NCBI GenBank assembly: GCA_012516225.1
Contig: JAAYWX010000254.1
Location: 1 to 17,005 of the forward strand
Origin: Clostridiales bacterium
GTDB taxonomy: Bacteria > Bacillota > Clostridia > Oscillospirales > Oscillospiraceae
Length of the DNA stretch: 17,005 bases
Direction: 5' to 3'
Part shown: one piece after another, positions 1 to 6,019 of the stretch
Layout: every line of letters begins with the position of its first letter
Position numbering within the stretch: position 1 is the first letter of the stretch
Translations under genes and position numbers: made by a program
Notes under the pieces: generated by a model
The model's input: only the letters and a program-made list of their open reading frames with translations
The model's database searches: none
What the model was told of the DNA's origin: nothing

Positions 1-779
1 CCACCGGGAACGGGAGTGATTGCGGATACAATTTCCGCCGCCTCACTGTAATTGACATCTCCGCACATTTCTCCTGATTCGAAATTTATTCCTACGTCAA
101 TGACAGTTTGTCCCTCGGACAGATATTCGCCGCCTATTACTTTGGCTTTTCCCGCTGCGGCAATTAAAATTTCGGCGTTTCTTGCGGCGGAAGGCAGGTC
201 GGCTGTTTTGGTATGGCATATGGTAACTGTTGCATTTTTATTAAGAAGCAGCATTGCCGCAGGTTTTCCGACAACAAGACTTCTGCCTATGACGACTGCC
301 CTTTTTCCTTTGCACTCAATCCCGTAGTAATCAAGAATTTCAATACAGGCCTGTGCTGTGCAGGGCGCAAAACCGACACCGCTGCCCGTAAACACACCTG
401 CAAGAGAACCGTCTGTAATACCGTCCACATCCTTTTCCGGAAGAAGGGCGCGGCGGACGGCCTCGCCGTCAAGATGTTTAGGGAGAGGCATTAAAATCAA
501 TACTCCGTGAATGGAATTGTCAAGATTGAGCTCGGTGATTGTTCCCATAACTTCGGACTGCGATATATTTTCGGGAAGAATTACGCGGCGAACCGCGATG
601 CCGACTTTTTCGCAGCGTTTGACTGCTCCGCTTTCGTAGGCAATGTCATCTTCACGCTCTCCTATGCGCAAGATAGCAAGCGTCGGGACTATTCCTCTTT
701 CGGCAAGACGGCTTGCTTCAGACATGGAGCGCTCGTTGATAGCGGCCGCAACGGGGGCACCCTTTAATTCTACAGCCAT
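1..779 (-). CDS. folD: FolD-type methylenetetrahydrofolate dehydrogenase, 3' end beyond window
   Basis: FolD normally oxidises 5,10-methylene-THF to methenyl-THF with NAD(P)+ and hydrolyses that to 10-formyl-THF in the cytosol. About 259 residues are visible, read from the ATG at 779 with AAAGGAC upstream. The fold is clear: KDVDGI (about 116-121), PCTAQ, the Rossmann stretch VVVGRSLVVGKP and the C-terminal TPVPGG at the window edge. The protein is odd at the active site. Aligned by eye to E. coli FolD, the catalytic Lys54 position (Y-V-A-S-K) is Ala52 in Y-E-S-G-A, and Gln98 (VQLPLP) is Leu96 in ILMPLP; the aspartate of KDVDG is kept. Dehydrogenase activity is therefore likely and cyclohydrolase activity doubtful. 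The gene starts 13 bp after the fchA stop, so the two are cotranscribed. The family is secure; the exact activity is inference. Confidence 0.93.
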   Translation of the reverse strand, partial: MAVELKGAPVAAAINERSMSEASRLAERGIVPTLAILRIGEREDDIAYESGAVKRCEKVGIAVRRVILPENISQSEVMGTITELNLDNSIHGVLILMPLPKHLDGEAVRRALLPEKDVDGITDGSLAGVFTGSGVGFAPCTAQACIEILDYYGIECKGKRAVVIGRSLVVGKPAAMLLLNKNATVTICHTKTADLPSAARNAEILIAAAGKAKVIGGEYLSEGQTVIDVGINFESGEMCGDVNYSEAAEIVSAITPVPG

Positions 780-792
780 GTTTTTTGTCCTT

Positions 793-1410
793 TCATTTGA
801 GTTTTTCCAGTACGGTGGAATAAGTTCTGTCCGCAAGGGCACAGTATTCCGAAAGAAGCGCTTCCGCTTCAGACTTCAGATTATGGGCGTATTCAGTATC
901 TTTCATCAGGCGGGAGTTTATAAATATGTTAAGACTTGCACCCATAAGCGCAGATTTGCAGCAAAGGACGCCGACGCCTACATCCGAAAGCATAAGGCTG
1001 CTGCCCTTTACGGCAAGTTCGGAATGCAAGTCGATGGCTTTTGCCGCTGTTTTCATTATCTCAAGCGGAGCGGAGCAGGCAAGGCGCAGGGCATTTTCCA
1101 TAACTTCGTCACGCTGGGGGTCATCTTTCGGAATGCCGTATGATTTTGATAAGGGTTCAAAGCACCTTGCGTCTTCATCTATCTGCAGAAGAAGGGCATT
1201 TCTTAGTTCCTGCGCTTGTGCAAGTATGCGCTGGATGTCAGGCTCAAATTCCGAATACTTTTTCTTCCCAGTCGTAAAATTTCCGACCATGGAAGCAAGC
1301 GCAGTTCCTATGGCACCGACAAGAGCGGAAGCACCTCCGCCGCCCGGTACGGGTTCGTTTGAAGCGAGGACATCGGTAAATGAGCGTACGGACAGATCTG
1401 AAAATGACAT
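793..1410 (-). CDS. fchA: Cyclodeaminase/cyclohydrolase family protein (FchA-like)
   Basis: This 205-residue protein belongs to the formimino-THF cyclodeaminase / methenyl-THF cyclohydrolase family. The evidence is the N-terminal PVPGGGGASAL motif (about 21-31), the helix ASMVGNFTTGKKKY and the DEDARCFEPLSKSYGIPK block, all typical of stand-alone FchA proteins, and the length fits the family. Known members act in the cytosol either on 5-formimino-THF (histidine, glycine or purine breakdown) or as methenyl-THF cyclohydrolase. Next to a FolD that lacks cyclohydrolase residues, the cyclohydrolase role is the better guess. The ATG at 1410 has AGGGGGA about 7 bp upstream and a promoter about 35 bp further up. 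No Ftl or formimidoyltransferase gene is visible here. Confidence 0.9.
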   Translation of the reverse strand: MSFSDLSVRSFTDVLASNEPVPGGGGASALVGAIGTALASMVGNFTTGKKKYSEFEPDIQRILAQAQELRNALLLQIDEDARCFEPLSKSYGIPKDDPQRDEVMENALRLACSAPLEIMKTAAKAIDLHSELAVKGSSLMLSDVGVGVLCCKSALMGASLNIFINSRLMKDTEYAHNLKSEAEALLSEYCALADRTYSTVLEKLK

Positions 1411-1426
1411 AGACGTTCCCCCTAAA

Positions 1427-1455
1427 ATGTTAAATTGTACAAACTATATTAACAT
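1427..1455. repeat. ATGTTAA inverted repeat over the fchA promoter
   Basis: ATGTTAA (1427-1433) and TTAACAT (1449-1455) form an inverted repeat with a 15-bp spacer that overlaps the fchA -10 and start region. The 10-mer ATGTTAAATT recurs exactly at 1486-1495. It is operator-like, with no regulator identified; the region is AT-rich, so chance is possible. Confidence 0.35.
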
Positions 1456-1474
1456 AAATTGGTCGAAATTTCAA
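1446..1474 (-). promoter_or_regulatory. Sigma-A-like promoter of fchA-folD
   Basis: On the minus strand the -35 is TTGAAA (1469-1474), the spacer is 17 bp and the -10 is TAATAT (1446-1451). It lies 35 bp upstream of the fchA ATG and downstream of the cbiO terminator, so it makes fchA-folD a separate transcription unit. Confidence 0.7.
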
Positions 1475-1565
1475 GAAATGAGCTTATGTTAAATTCACTC
1501 TATATTGTATGGGAAAATGACGCTCTTATATGAGAATATGCGAAAAAGAGGTTCCGGATCAAACT

Positions 1566-1606
1566 AAAAACTCCGCCGCCTGCGCTGCTCAGGCCGCGGA
1601 GTTTTT
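1566..1606 (-). terminator. Rho-independent terminator after cbiMQO
   Basis: An 11-bp stem (AAAAACTCCGC with GCGGAGTTTTT) continues after one C-C mismatch into GCCTG/CAGGC around a 7-nt loop. On the minus strand it ends in TTTTTAGTTT, 2 bp beyond the cbiO stop. The A and T tracts are symmetrical, so it could work in both directions. Confidence 0.88.
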
Positions 1607-1608
1607 GG

Positions 1609-2391
1609 TTATAGATGCATATGTTCCGGAGAAGGGGATGGACGCCAGGCGGTTCCGCTTTCACCCTGCAGGCAGAGGGGAAGCTCCAGATTGTTTGCTT
1701 CAAGGAGAGCTTTGTCTGTCAGAATGTCGCGCGCAGATCCATCGGCGATTATTCTGCCTCCAGACATAAGAATCACCCGGCTGCAGGTTTCCAAAACCAT
1801 ATCCAAATCGTGTGAAGCTATTATTTTAATATGGTCAAGGCTGTTGAGAATGTTAATAAGACGCCTTCTGTTTTTTGGGTCGAGAGCTATGGAAGGCTCG
1901 TCCATAAGAATTACATCGGGAGTCATGGCAAGTATGGTTGCTATTGCGGCAAGTTTTTTTTCGCCGCCCGACATCTTATATGTCTGTTTATTACGCAGAT
2001 AGTCTATGCCGATTAAGTCAAGGGCGTGCTGAACTCTTTCCTCAACCTGTTCCGCATCAAGACCGTAATTTCTTGGGGCAAACGCGATATCTTCATACAC
2101 TGTGGGCATAAAAAGCTGGTTCTCGGAATCCTGGAACACATAGCCGATTTTTTCGCGTATTCGCGGAAGGGTCTTTTTGGTTAATTTAATTTCACCGATA
2201 GCAACTTCGCCCGTAAAGCCCATTTCAAGCCCTACAAGTATACGGAGCAGAGTAGATTTGCCGACACCGTTGGCGCCAATAAGACCTATAGCGTCATCAT
2301 GTCCTGCCGTGAAGCTGATATTGTGCAGTATCTCGTGGTCTTTGTCATAGCCAAAGGATACGTTTTTGCAGATGATATGATTGTGGCTCAT
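1609..2391 (-). CDS. cbiO: ECF transporter ATPase, cobalt/nickel type (CbiO-like)
   Basis: This is the ATPase that powers the ECF metal importer, on the cytoplasmic face of the membrane with CbiQ. Residues count from the second ATG at 2391, giving 260 aa. That start is preferred over an in-frame ATG at 2424 because AAAAGGAG sits 9 bp upstream of it and the protein then begins just before the first beta strand. Visible motifs are Walker A GANGVGKST (39-47), the Q-loop FQDSENQ (Q87), the signature MSGGE (140-144), Walker B VILMDEPS (160-167) and the switch histidine in ASHD (H194). Last of the three importer genes, 57 bp after cbiQ, it is followed at once by a terminator. The C-terminus ends in a Pro/Ser-rich tail with two histidines (PEHMHL), whose role is unknown. 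Confidence 0.93.
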   Translation of the reverse strand: MSHNHIICKNVSFGYDKDHEILHNISFTAGHDDAIGLIGANGVGKSTLLRILVGLEMGFTGEVAIGEIKLTKKTLPRIREKIGYVFQDSENQLFMPTVYEDIAFAPRNYGLDAEQVEERVQHALDLIGIDYLRNKQTYKMSGGEKKLAAIATILAMTPDVILMDEPSIALDPKNRRRLINILNSLDHIKIIASHDLDMVLETCSRVILMSGGRIIADGSARDILTDKALLEANNLELPLCLQGESGTAWRPSPSPEHMHL

Positions 2392-2448
2392 TTTAACAGG
2401 CTCCTTTTTAAGGCGCGTTTTCAACGGAATCCGGATAAAGAAGGCATC

Positions 2449-3249
2449 TTATACGAAAAGATTGCCTATGATGTCCGTTATACGGGTATAGCGAAGGACA
2501 GCAAAGACGGCGCACCATAAAACAGGGTATAAGTAGTCCTGCCGCCTTGCTTTGGGAAGTTGGCTGTGACGGAAATTTCCGTTATAGCCGCGCAGAACCA
2601 TGCTGTCGTACAATGAACTTGCGCGGTCTATACTGCGGAAAAGAAGCTGGCCGATAAGAGATCCCAAAACTTTATGATGGACTCCTTTCTGCAACGGAGC
2701 CCTAAGGGAGTATGCTTCAAAAATGTGGTTCGCTTCGCTCAGAAGAACGGTGATGTAGCGGTATGTTAGAAGAATTTGAGTTACGAGTATTTCAGGCACA
2801 TGAAGGATGTTAAGCGCATAGCATATGGATTCTATTTTTGTCGTGGCAATAAGAAGATAGGAAGCTATAACCGTAAAAAAACCTTTGATAAAAAGTGTAA
2901 GTCCTGAAATCATGCCGTTTGTTACGGTAACTCCGAAAAGAAGAAAGCGGGGTTCCCTGTCAAAAATAGGGTTGAATATTCCCATCAGCAAAATGATAGG
3001 CAACACTACCCTCAGCTTTTTTAGGCTGTGTGAAAAGGAAACATCTGAAACAGAAAAGAGCGCAACGGGATAGACCACCATAGTGATCAGTCCCGTTACG
3101 TCGTATTTGTCAAATGAAACTGTAAACCAAATATATGCAACCGTAACAATAAGCTTTGCAAGAGGGTGTATCCTGTGTATGGGAGAATCCTTGCTCGCTA
3201 TTGTGTCCATATAATGGACTTCATATATTGCGCTTGAGATTTTACTCAT
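2449..3249 (-). CDS. cbiQ: ECF transporter transmembrane subunit (CbiQ/EcfT-like)
   Basis: This integral membrane subunit couples the ATPase to the metal-binding CbiM component. The 266-residue product has several hydrophobic segments (roughly 33-65, 80-95, 105-135 and 240-258) and the cytosolic coupling region with two Arg motifs, SLRAP and VLRGY, separated by about 40 residues; the pair is diagnostic of CbiQ/EcfT, where these helices dock on the ATPase. The start ATG at 3249 is 5 bp past the cbiM stop and has GGAG about 8 bp upstream, so translation is probably coupled. Membership of the CbiMQO/NikMQO group rests on its neighbours; the metal (Co2+ or Ni2+) cannot be decided from this protein. 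Confidence 0.92.
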   Translation of the reverse strand: MSKISSAIYEVHYMDTIASKDSPIHRIHPLAKLIVTVAYIWFTVSFDKYDVTGLITMVVYPVALFSVSDVSFSHSLKKLRVVLPIILLMGIFNPIFDREPRFLLFGVTVTNGMISGLTLFIKGFFTVIASYLLIATTKIESICYALNILHVPEILVTQILLTYRYITVLLSEANHIFEAYSLRAPLQKGVHHKVLGSLIGQLLFRSIDRASSLYDSMVLRGYNGNFRHSQLPKARRQDYLYPVLWCAVFAVLRYTRITDIIGNLFV

Positions 3250-3254
3250 TAAGG

Positions 3255-4247
3255 TTACTCCGTTTTAGCCTTCTTTTTCTTTTTTGCAGAGCTAAAAGCT
3301 GTTCCTGCAAGTATGCACAGACCTGCTACAACGGCAGAGCCTACAATCCCGGAAACACTCGTGCCGGCCGCATTGTCATTGCCGAAAGAATAGTCCGGCA
3401 AAACGGCGGTTTTTTCCTGAACATTGGCAAGTGAATCGTGAACGCCACCGGATGCCTCAAGCTCTTCTTTTCCGGATACCTGACCAATGGACCATTCAAG
3501 ACCGTCAGGATTGCTTGAAGCAACAAGGGAAAGCGCTCCGCCGACAAGGACAACGATAACAGCCATAATTGTAAGAATTTTTTTGAGAGAAAATTTATTT
3601 TCCGTAGTTTCCGCATTGATAAGTTCGGGCCTTGTCTGATAAATGAATATTAGCACTGCCGCCGTTATAAGTCCTTCAACGGTACCGATTGCAAGGTGGA
3701 TAGGCTGCATAGCGGCAACGAAAAGACCAAAGGGGAGTTCGGAAATGCCGGATACGGTGGTTTCAAGGACAACGCTGAATGCTCCGAGTTGCAGGCTGAG
3801 TATGCTACCAAGGAGAGAAGCGGCAAGGATTTTTCCCTTTGACATTCCGTTTTTCATAAATGGCTTGTATATGCAGAAATATCCAAAGAAACAGGCATAG
3901 AAAGCCATGTTCCATATGTTGCATCCAAGGGCAAGAATTCCACCGTCAGCAAATAAAAGGCACTGGATAAGCAGTATTGCAATCATTGTAAGGAAAGCGG
4001 CGTATGGACCGAGAATTGCAGCAAGAAGCATACCTCCGCAGAAATGACCGCTTGAGCCTGTGCCCGGAATGGTGAAGTTTATCATCTGGGCGGCAAAAAC
4101 GAAAGCTCCCATTACTCCCATAACGGGAACACGCTTGGAATCGAAATTTTCCTTAACTTTTTTGACGGAGTAGACGGCCGCCCCCGTACTGGCTGCATAC
4201 ATCACACCGCCGACCGCGGGTGACAGCAGAGCATCTGCCATATGCAT
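3255..4247 (-). CDS. cbiM: CbiM/NikM metal-binding membrane component fused to a PDGLE (CbiN/NikN-like) domain
   Basis: This is the substrate-specific membrane component of the Co/Ni ECF importer. The 330-residue protein begins Met-His-Met-Ala-Asp; in characterised CbiM/NikM proteins the N-terminal amine and His2 bind the metal, which supports the ATG at 4247 (AAGAAGGGG 8 bp upstream) over the ATG two codons in. A second conserved block, PGTGSSGHFCGG (about 61-72), carries His68. Residues 1-205 are the hydrophobic CbiM part. From about 222 comes another membrane helix, the PDGLE box (247-251), an extracytosolic loop, a last helix (about 297-315) and a basic KKKKK tail, as in NikMN-type fusions where CbiN is not separate. 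It is first in cbiM-cbiQ-cbiO. No cobalamin riboswitch was seen upstream, so the metal stays open; cobalt or nickel both fit. Confidence 0.93.
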   Translation of the reverse strand: MHMADALLSPAVGGVMYAASTGAAVYSVKKVKENFDSKRVPVMGVMGAFVFAAQMINFTIPGTGSSGHFCGGMLLAAILGPYAAFLTMIAILLIQCLLFADGGILALGCNIWNMAFYACFFGYFCIYKPFMKNGMSKGKILAASLLGSILSLQLGAFSVVLETTVSGISELPFGLFVAAMQPIHLAIGTVEGLITAAVLIFIYQTRPELINAETTENKFSLKKILTIMAVIVVLVGGALSLVASSNPDGLEWSIGQVSGKEELEASGGVHDSLANVQEKTAVLPDYSFGNDNAAGTSVSGIVGSAVVAGLCILAGTAFSSAKKKKKAKTE

Positions 4248-4310
4248 AAATATTTCCCCTTCTTAAGTATAATTTGCGTGGTTTATGTCAATATTCCTCT
4301 TTCAAGGGAG

Positions 4311-4339
4311 ATAATATACTGACAGAAACAGGAATACAA
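4311..4339 (-). promoter_or_regulatory. Sigma-A-like promoter candidate of cbiMQO
   Basis: On the minus strand the -35 is TTGTAT (4334-4339), the spacer 17 bp and the -10 TATTAT (4311-4316), leaving a leader of about 55-60 nt before cbiM. A TTGACA on the same strand nearer the gene has no acceptable -10 and would overlap the ribosome site. Confidence 0.5.
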
Positions 4340-4374
4340 GCCGGTGGGGGGGATATATTTTTCGGTATCTGCGG

Positions 4375-4398
4375 TGCCGCCTGCAATAGCAGGCGGCA
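4375..4398. other. Perfect 10-bp-stem hairpin upstream of cbiM promoter
   Basis: TGCCGCCTGC and GCAGGCGGCA flank a 4-nt loop. There is no T-tract on either strand, so it is not a standard terminator. It lies upstream of the cbiM -35, and its GC-rich stem stands out in an AT-rich region. Confidence 0.55.
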
Positions 4399-4753
4399 GA
4401 GAGAATCTTTATTAGCTGTTTTTTATAGTGCTTATTTTTTCAAGGGAAATAATTCGTTTTTTCAAAACTGCAGCACAGAAAATCTGCAAATTCTACTGTA
4501 ATTACTAATAATATCAGCATTTTAAGAAAAGGTAAAGCATAAAATTAAATTTTTAACCGTCTTAATCAAGCAATTTAAGCGGACGTTGCAGATTGCAAAA
4601 TATTAGTTTGCTAATTCCTAAAAAATATATCAATATTATGTTTTAAATATGTATCACAGCATTTGGGATGTGCATTAAAAGTGATTCAAAATGTTTTAAA
4701 AATGTTCCAAAAAAATCAAGGTTGTGCAGGATTACCCTAATTCTGGATATTTT

Positions 4754-4769
4754 TTGTGCTTTTGCACAA
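4754..4769. promoter_or_regulatory. Operator-like inverted repeat TTGTGC-TTTT-GCACAA
   Basis: A perfect 6-bp inverted repeat abuts the -35 (starting 4770) of the 72-aa gene's promoter. A third TTGTGC half-site lies at 4722-4727, 32 bp upstream. It could bind a regulator of that gene; none is identified. Confidence 0.4.
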
Positions 4770-4798
4770 TTGACACTTACAAGCTTGCGTGATAACCT
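4770..4798 (+). promoter_or_regulatory. Promoter candidate of the 72-aa gene
   Basis: The -35 is TTGACA (4770-4775), the spacer 17 bp and the -10 TAACCT (4793-4798), a perfect -35 with a weaker -10. It would give a leader of about 150 nt. Confidence 0.55.
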
Positions 4799-4830
4799 TG
4801 CCTTAGGTCGAGTTATATTTTCGGCCGTAA

Positions 4831-4865
4831 CCGGATATTTGATGTCCGGCAAGCGGCGAAGCCGC
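4831..4865 (+). other. Two adjacent hairpins in the 5' leader of the 72-aa gene
   Basis: Hairpin 1 pairs CCGGATAT (4831-4838) with ATGTCCGG (4842-4849), with one G-T pair and a 3-nt loop. Hairpin 2 is GCGGC-GAA-GCCGC (4853-4865). They stand in the middle of a leader of about 150 nt, away from the ribosome site. They could stabilise the message or sense a ligand; I match no known riboswitch class. Confidence 0.45.
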
Positions 4866-4958
4866 GAAAGTTGCACTAAGAGTGATCCTGACGGCACTTA
4901 ATGCGGCTCTCTATGCGGCGGAACAGCTTATTTAAAAATTTTTTGGAGGTCATTAATT

Positions 4959-5177
4959 ATGGCATACAGCATGGATACAGTAGTAGGCGATGTCCTCGCT
5001 AACCCCGAAGCAGTTAAGATTATGGATGAAATTATGCCCGGAACATCCACCAACCCCATGTTGAAGATGGCTAAGGGCTTCACACTTGGCAAGATTGCTA
5101 AGACTCCTGCTGCTAAGATTCCTGAAGCAAAGATCCAGGAGTTCATCGACGCTTGCAACGCGAAGGGCATTGGCTAA
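4959..5177 (+). CDS. Conserved-looking small protein, 72 aa, function unknown
   Basis: I do not recognise a characterised function. The protein reads as two or three soluble helices with no signal peptide, membrane segment or cysteine pair: a TVVGDVLANPEAVKIMDEIMPG helix-turn, then NPMLKMAKGFTLGKIAK, then a C-terminal helix ending NAKGIG. The wording resembles small helical tails I associate with the ends of some carbohydrate-active enzymes, but that is a loose memory, not a search; here it stands alone. It is a real gene: GGAGGT lies 8 bp before the ATG at 4959, a TTGACA promoter lies upstream, codon usage resembles the neighbours, and a strong terminator follows at 5271. The monocistronic layout with good signals suggests high expression. 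Its 5' leader is long and structured. The only natural neighbour is the divergent metal importer, so no pathway is implied. Confidence 0.82.
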   Translation: MAYSMDTVVGDVLANPEAVKIMDEIMPGTSTNPMLKMAKGFTLGKIAKTPAAKIPEAKIQEFIDACNAKGIG

Positions 5178-5270
5178 TCCGTAATAATTACGTACTAAGT
5201 TTTCTTGTCAATATGTCTCACCGTCAGGAGGCAGTATTGATACATATGAAGGCTTAATTTCGTTGTTTGA

Positions 5271-5305
5271 CAGCACGTCGGATTTTATCCGGCGTGCTGT
5301 TTTTT
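5271..5305 (+). terminator. Strong rho-independent terminator after the 72-aa gene
   Basis: A 12-bp stem, CAGCACGTCGGA with TCCGGCGTGCTG (one G-T pair), 5-nt loop, then six T residues. It lies 94 bp after the stop codon; the stretch between shows no gene beyond a tiny TTG-started frame. Confidence 0.92.
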
Positions 5306-5552
5306 GATGAACGCCGTTAGGTGGCTTTGACTTTGTGTGCTACTTTAAGGAACAAGCTTATCTGCAAAATACTTAAATTGAGTTCCAACTTACCAAAGAT
5401 GTACTTTTTTAAAATATACCTGTTTAAAATAAGGGCGATACAGGAGACAGGTATACATAATATTAAAATAAAAGAAAAAACGTAACAATATAATTGAAAA
5501 AATAAAGAGCAAGTTAACATAATATAAAAATTAAAAAATTTTCCTCTACCGC
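5306..5552. other. AT-rich intergenic stretch
   Basis: I see no supported gene. An 84-codon minus-strand frame (5317-5571) encodes a hydrophobic peptide but has no ribosome site and overlaps the gntR promoter. Confidence 0.55.
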
Positions 5553-5581
5553 TTGACAAAGCCTCGAACATAGTGTATCAT
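5553..5581 (+). promoter_or_regulatory. Sigma-A promoter of the gntR-ABC operon
   Basis: The -35 is TTGACA (5553-5558), the spacer 17 bp and the -10 TATCAT (5576-5581). An operator-like palindrome follows directly. Confidence 0.8.
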
Positions 5582-5589
5582 TGCCATAG

Positions 5590-5609
5590 TGTATTAGTAA
5601 ACTAACACA
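5590..5609 (+). promoter_or_regulatory. Probable GntR (YtrA-type) operator
   Basis: TGTATTAGT and ACTAACACA pair at 8 of 9 positions around AA, just downstream of the -10 where a bound repressor would block transcription. YtrA-subfamily repressors usually bind such a site in their own promoter; autoregulation is inferred. Confidence 0.7.
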
Positions 5610-5638
5610 TAGACACGAATATGAAAGGCGGTGTTTTT

Positions 5639-6019
5639 TTGGCTTGGCAGTTTTCAAATGATAGGCCTATATATATCCAGGTATCCGACCAGATAGTATC
5701 CAATATATTAACTGGCGTATATAAAATGGGGGAAAAATTACCCAGCGTTCGCGAATTTGCGGTTATAGCCGCAGTGAATCCGAATACGGTTCAGAAAGCG
5801 TTGTCGGAACTGGAGGATGCGGGGCTGATTGAAACGCAGCGCAACACGGGCAAATTTGTTACACAAGAGGGGAGCGTTATTGAAATGGCGAGAAAACAGC
5901 GCGGGGAAATGCTTGCCGTCGAATTTTTAAAAAATATGGCGGCTCTTGGGTATACCGCGGAGCAGACAATAAAACTGCTTGAAGAAGCAAAAAAAGGGGA
6001 GGAAATATCTGATGAGTGA
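5639..6019 (+). CDS. GntR-family repressor, YtrA subfamily
   Basis: This is a DNA-binding repressor of the following ABC genes. It has an N-terminal winged helix (RPIYIQVSDQIVSNILTGVYKMGEKLPS, then NPNTVQKALSELEDAGLIETQRNTGKFV) and only a short helical C-terminus (about 50 residues), as in YtrA proteins, which lack a large effector domain. I choose the TTG at 5639 (126 aa): AAAGGCGGTG lies a few bases upstream and the product then starts AWQFSNDRPIY, usual for the family. An ATG at 5621 would add six residues but has no ribosome site. The gene overlaps the ABC ATPase start by 8 nt. YtrA operons in Firmicutes often respond to cell-wall-active compounds; the inducer here is unknown. Confidence 0.88.
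   Translation: MAWQFSNDRPIYIQVSDQIVSNILTGVYKMGEKLPSVREFAVIAAVNPNTVQKALSELEDAGLIETQRNTGKFVTQEGSVIEMARKQRGEMLAVEFLKNMAALGYTAEQTIKLLEEAKKGEEISDE

Larger units (their letters stand above)
4300..4453. repeat. Direct repeat TTTCAAGGGRATAAT-like, two copies 138 bp apart
   Basis: The copies at 4300-4315 and 4438-4453 match at 15 of 16 positions (TTTCAAGGG, then A, G or A, then ATAAT). The proximal copy covers most of the cbiM -10 element and the transcription start region. The arrangement resembles two binding sites for one regulator, which is inference. Confidence 0.5.
4248..4958. other. 711-bp non-coding region between divergent cbiM and the 72-aa gene
   Basis: No supportable gene lies here; an 84-codon minus frame and a 77-codon plus frame in 4643-4901 have no ribosome site and no recognisable protein. 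The region holds a promoter candidate for cbiMQO, a near-identical 16-bp direct repeat, a perfect 10-bp-stem hairpin, an AT-rich middle (about 4430-4690) and the promoter plus structured leader of the next gene. I could not match it to a known riboswitch by eye. Confidence 0.6.

Noticed and set aside
3643..3900. Plus-strand frames inside the cbiM, hydrogenase and phosphatase genes
   Set aside because: They are antisense to well-supported genes with clear family motifs and lack ribosome sites.
4248..4500. Cobalamin riboswitch upstream of cbiM
   Set aside because: The minus-strand leader shows no B12-box-like GCCACTG and no matching arrangement of conserved segments; the leader from the best promoter is only about 55-60 nt.
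4668..4901. 77-codon plus-strand open frame
   Set aside because: No ribosome site, basic low-complexity product, and it overlaps the promoter and leader of the 72-aa gene.
5236..5256. Tiny TTG-started peptide after the 72-aa gene
   Set aside because: A GGAGG precedes a TTG frame of only six codons; too short to separate from chance.
5317..5571. 84-codon minus-strand hydrophobic open frame
   Set aside because: No ribosome site, very AT-rich DNA that gives Phe/Leu/Ile by chance, and it overlaps the gntR promoter.
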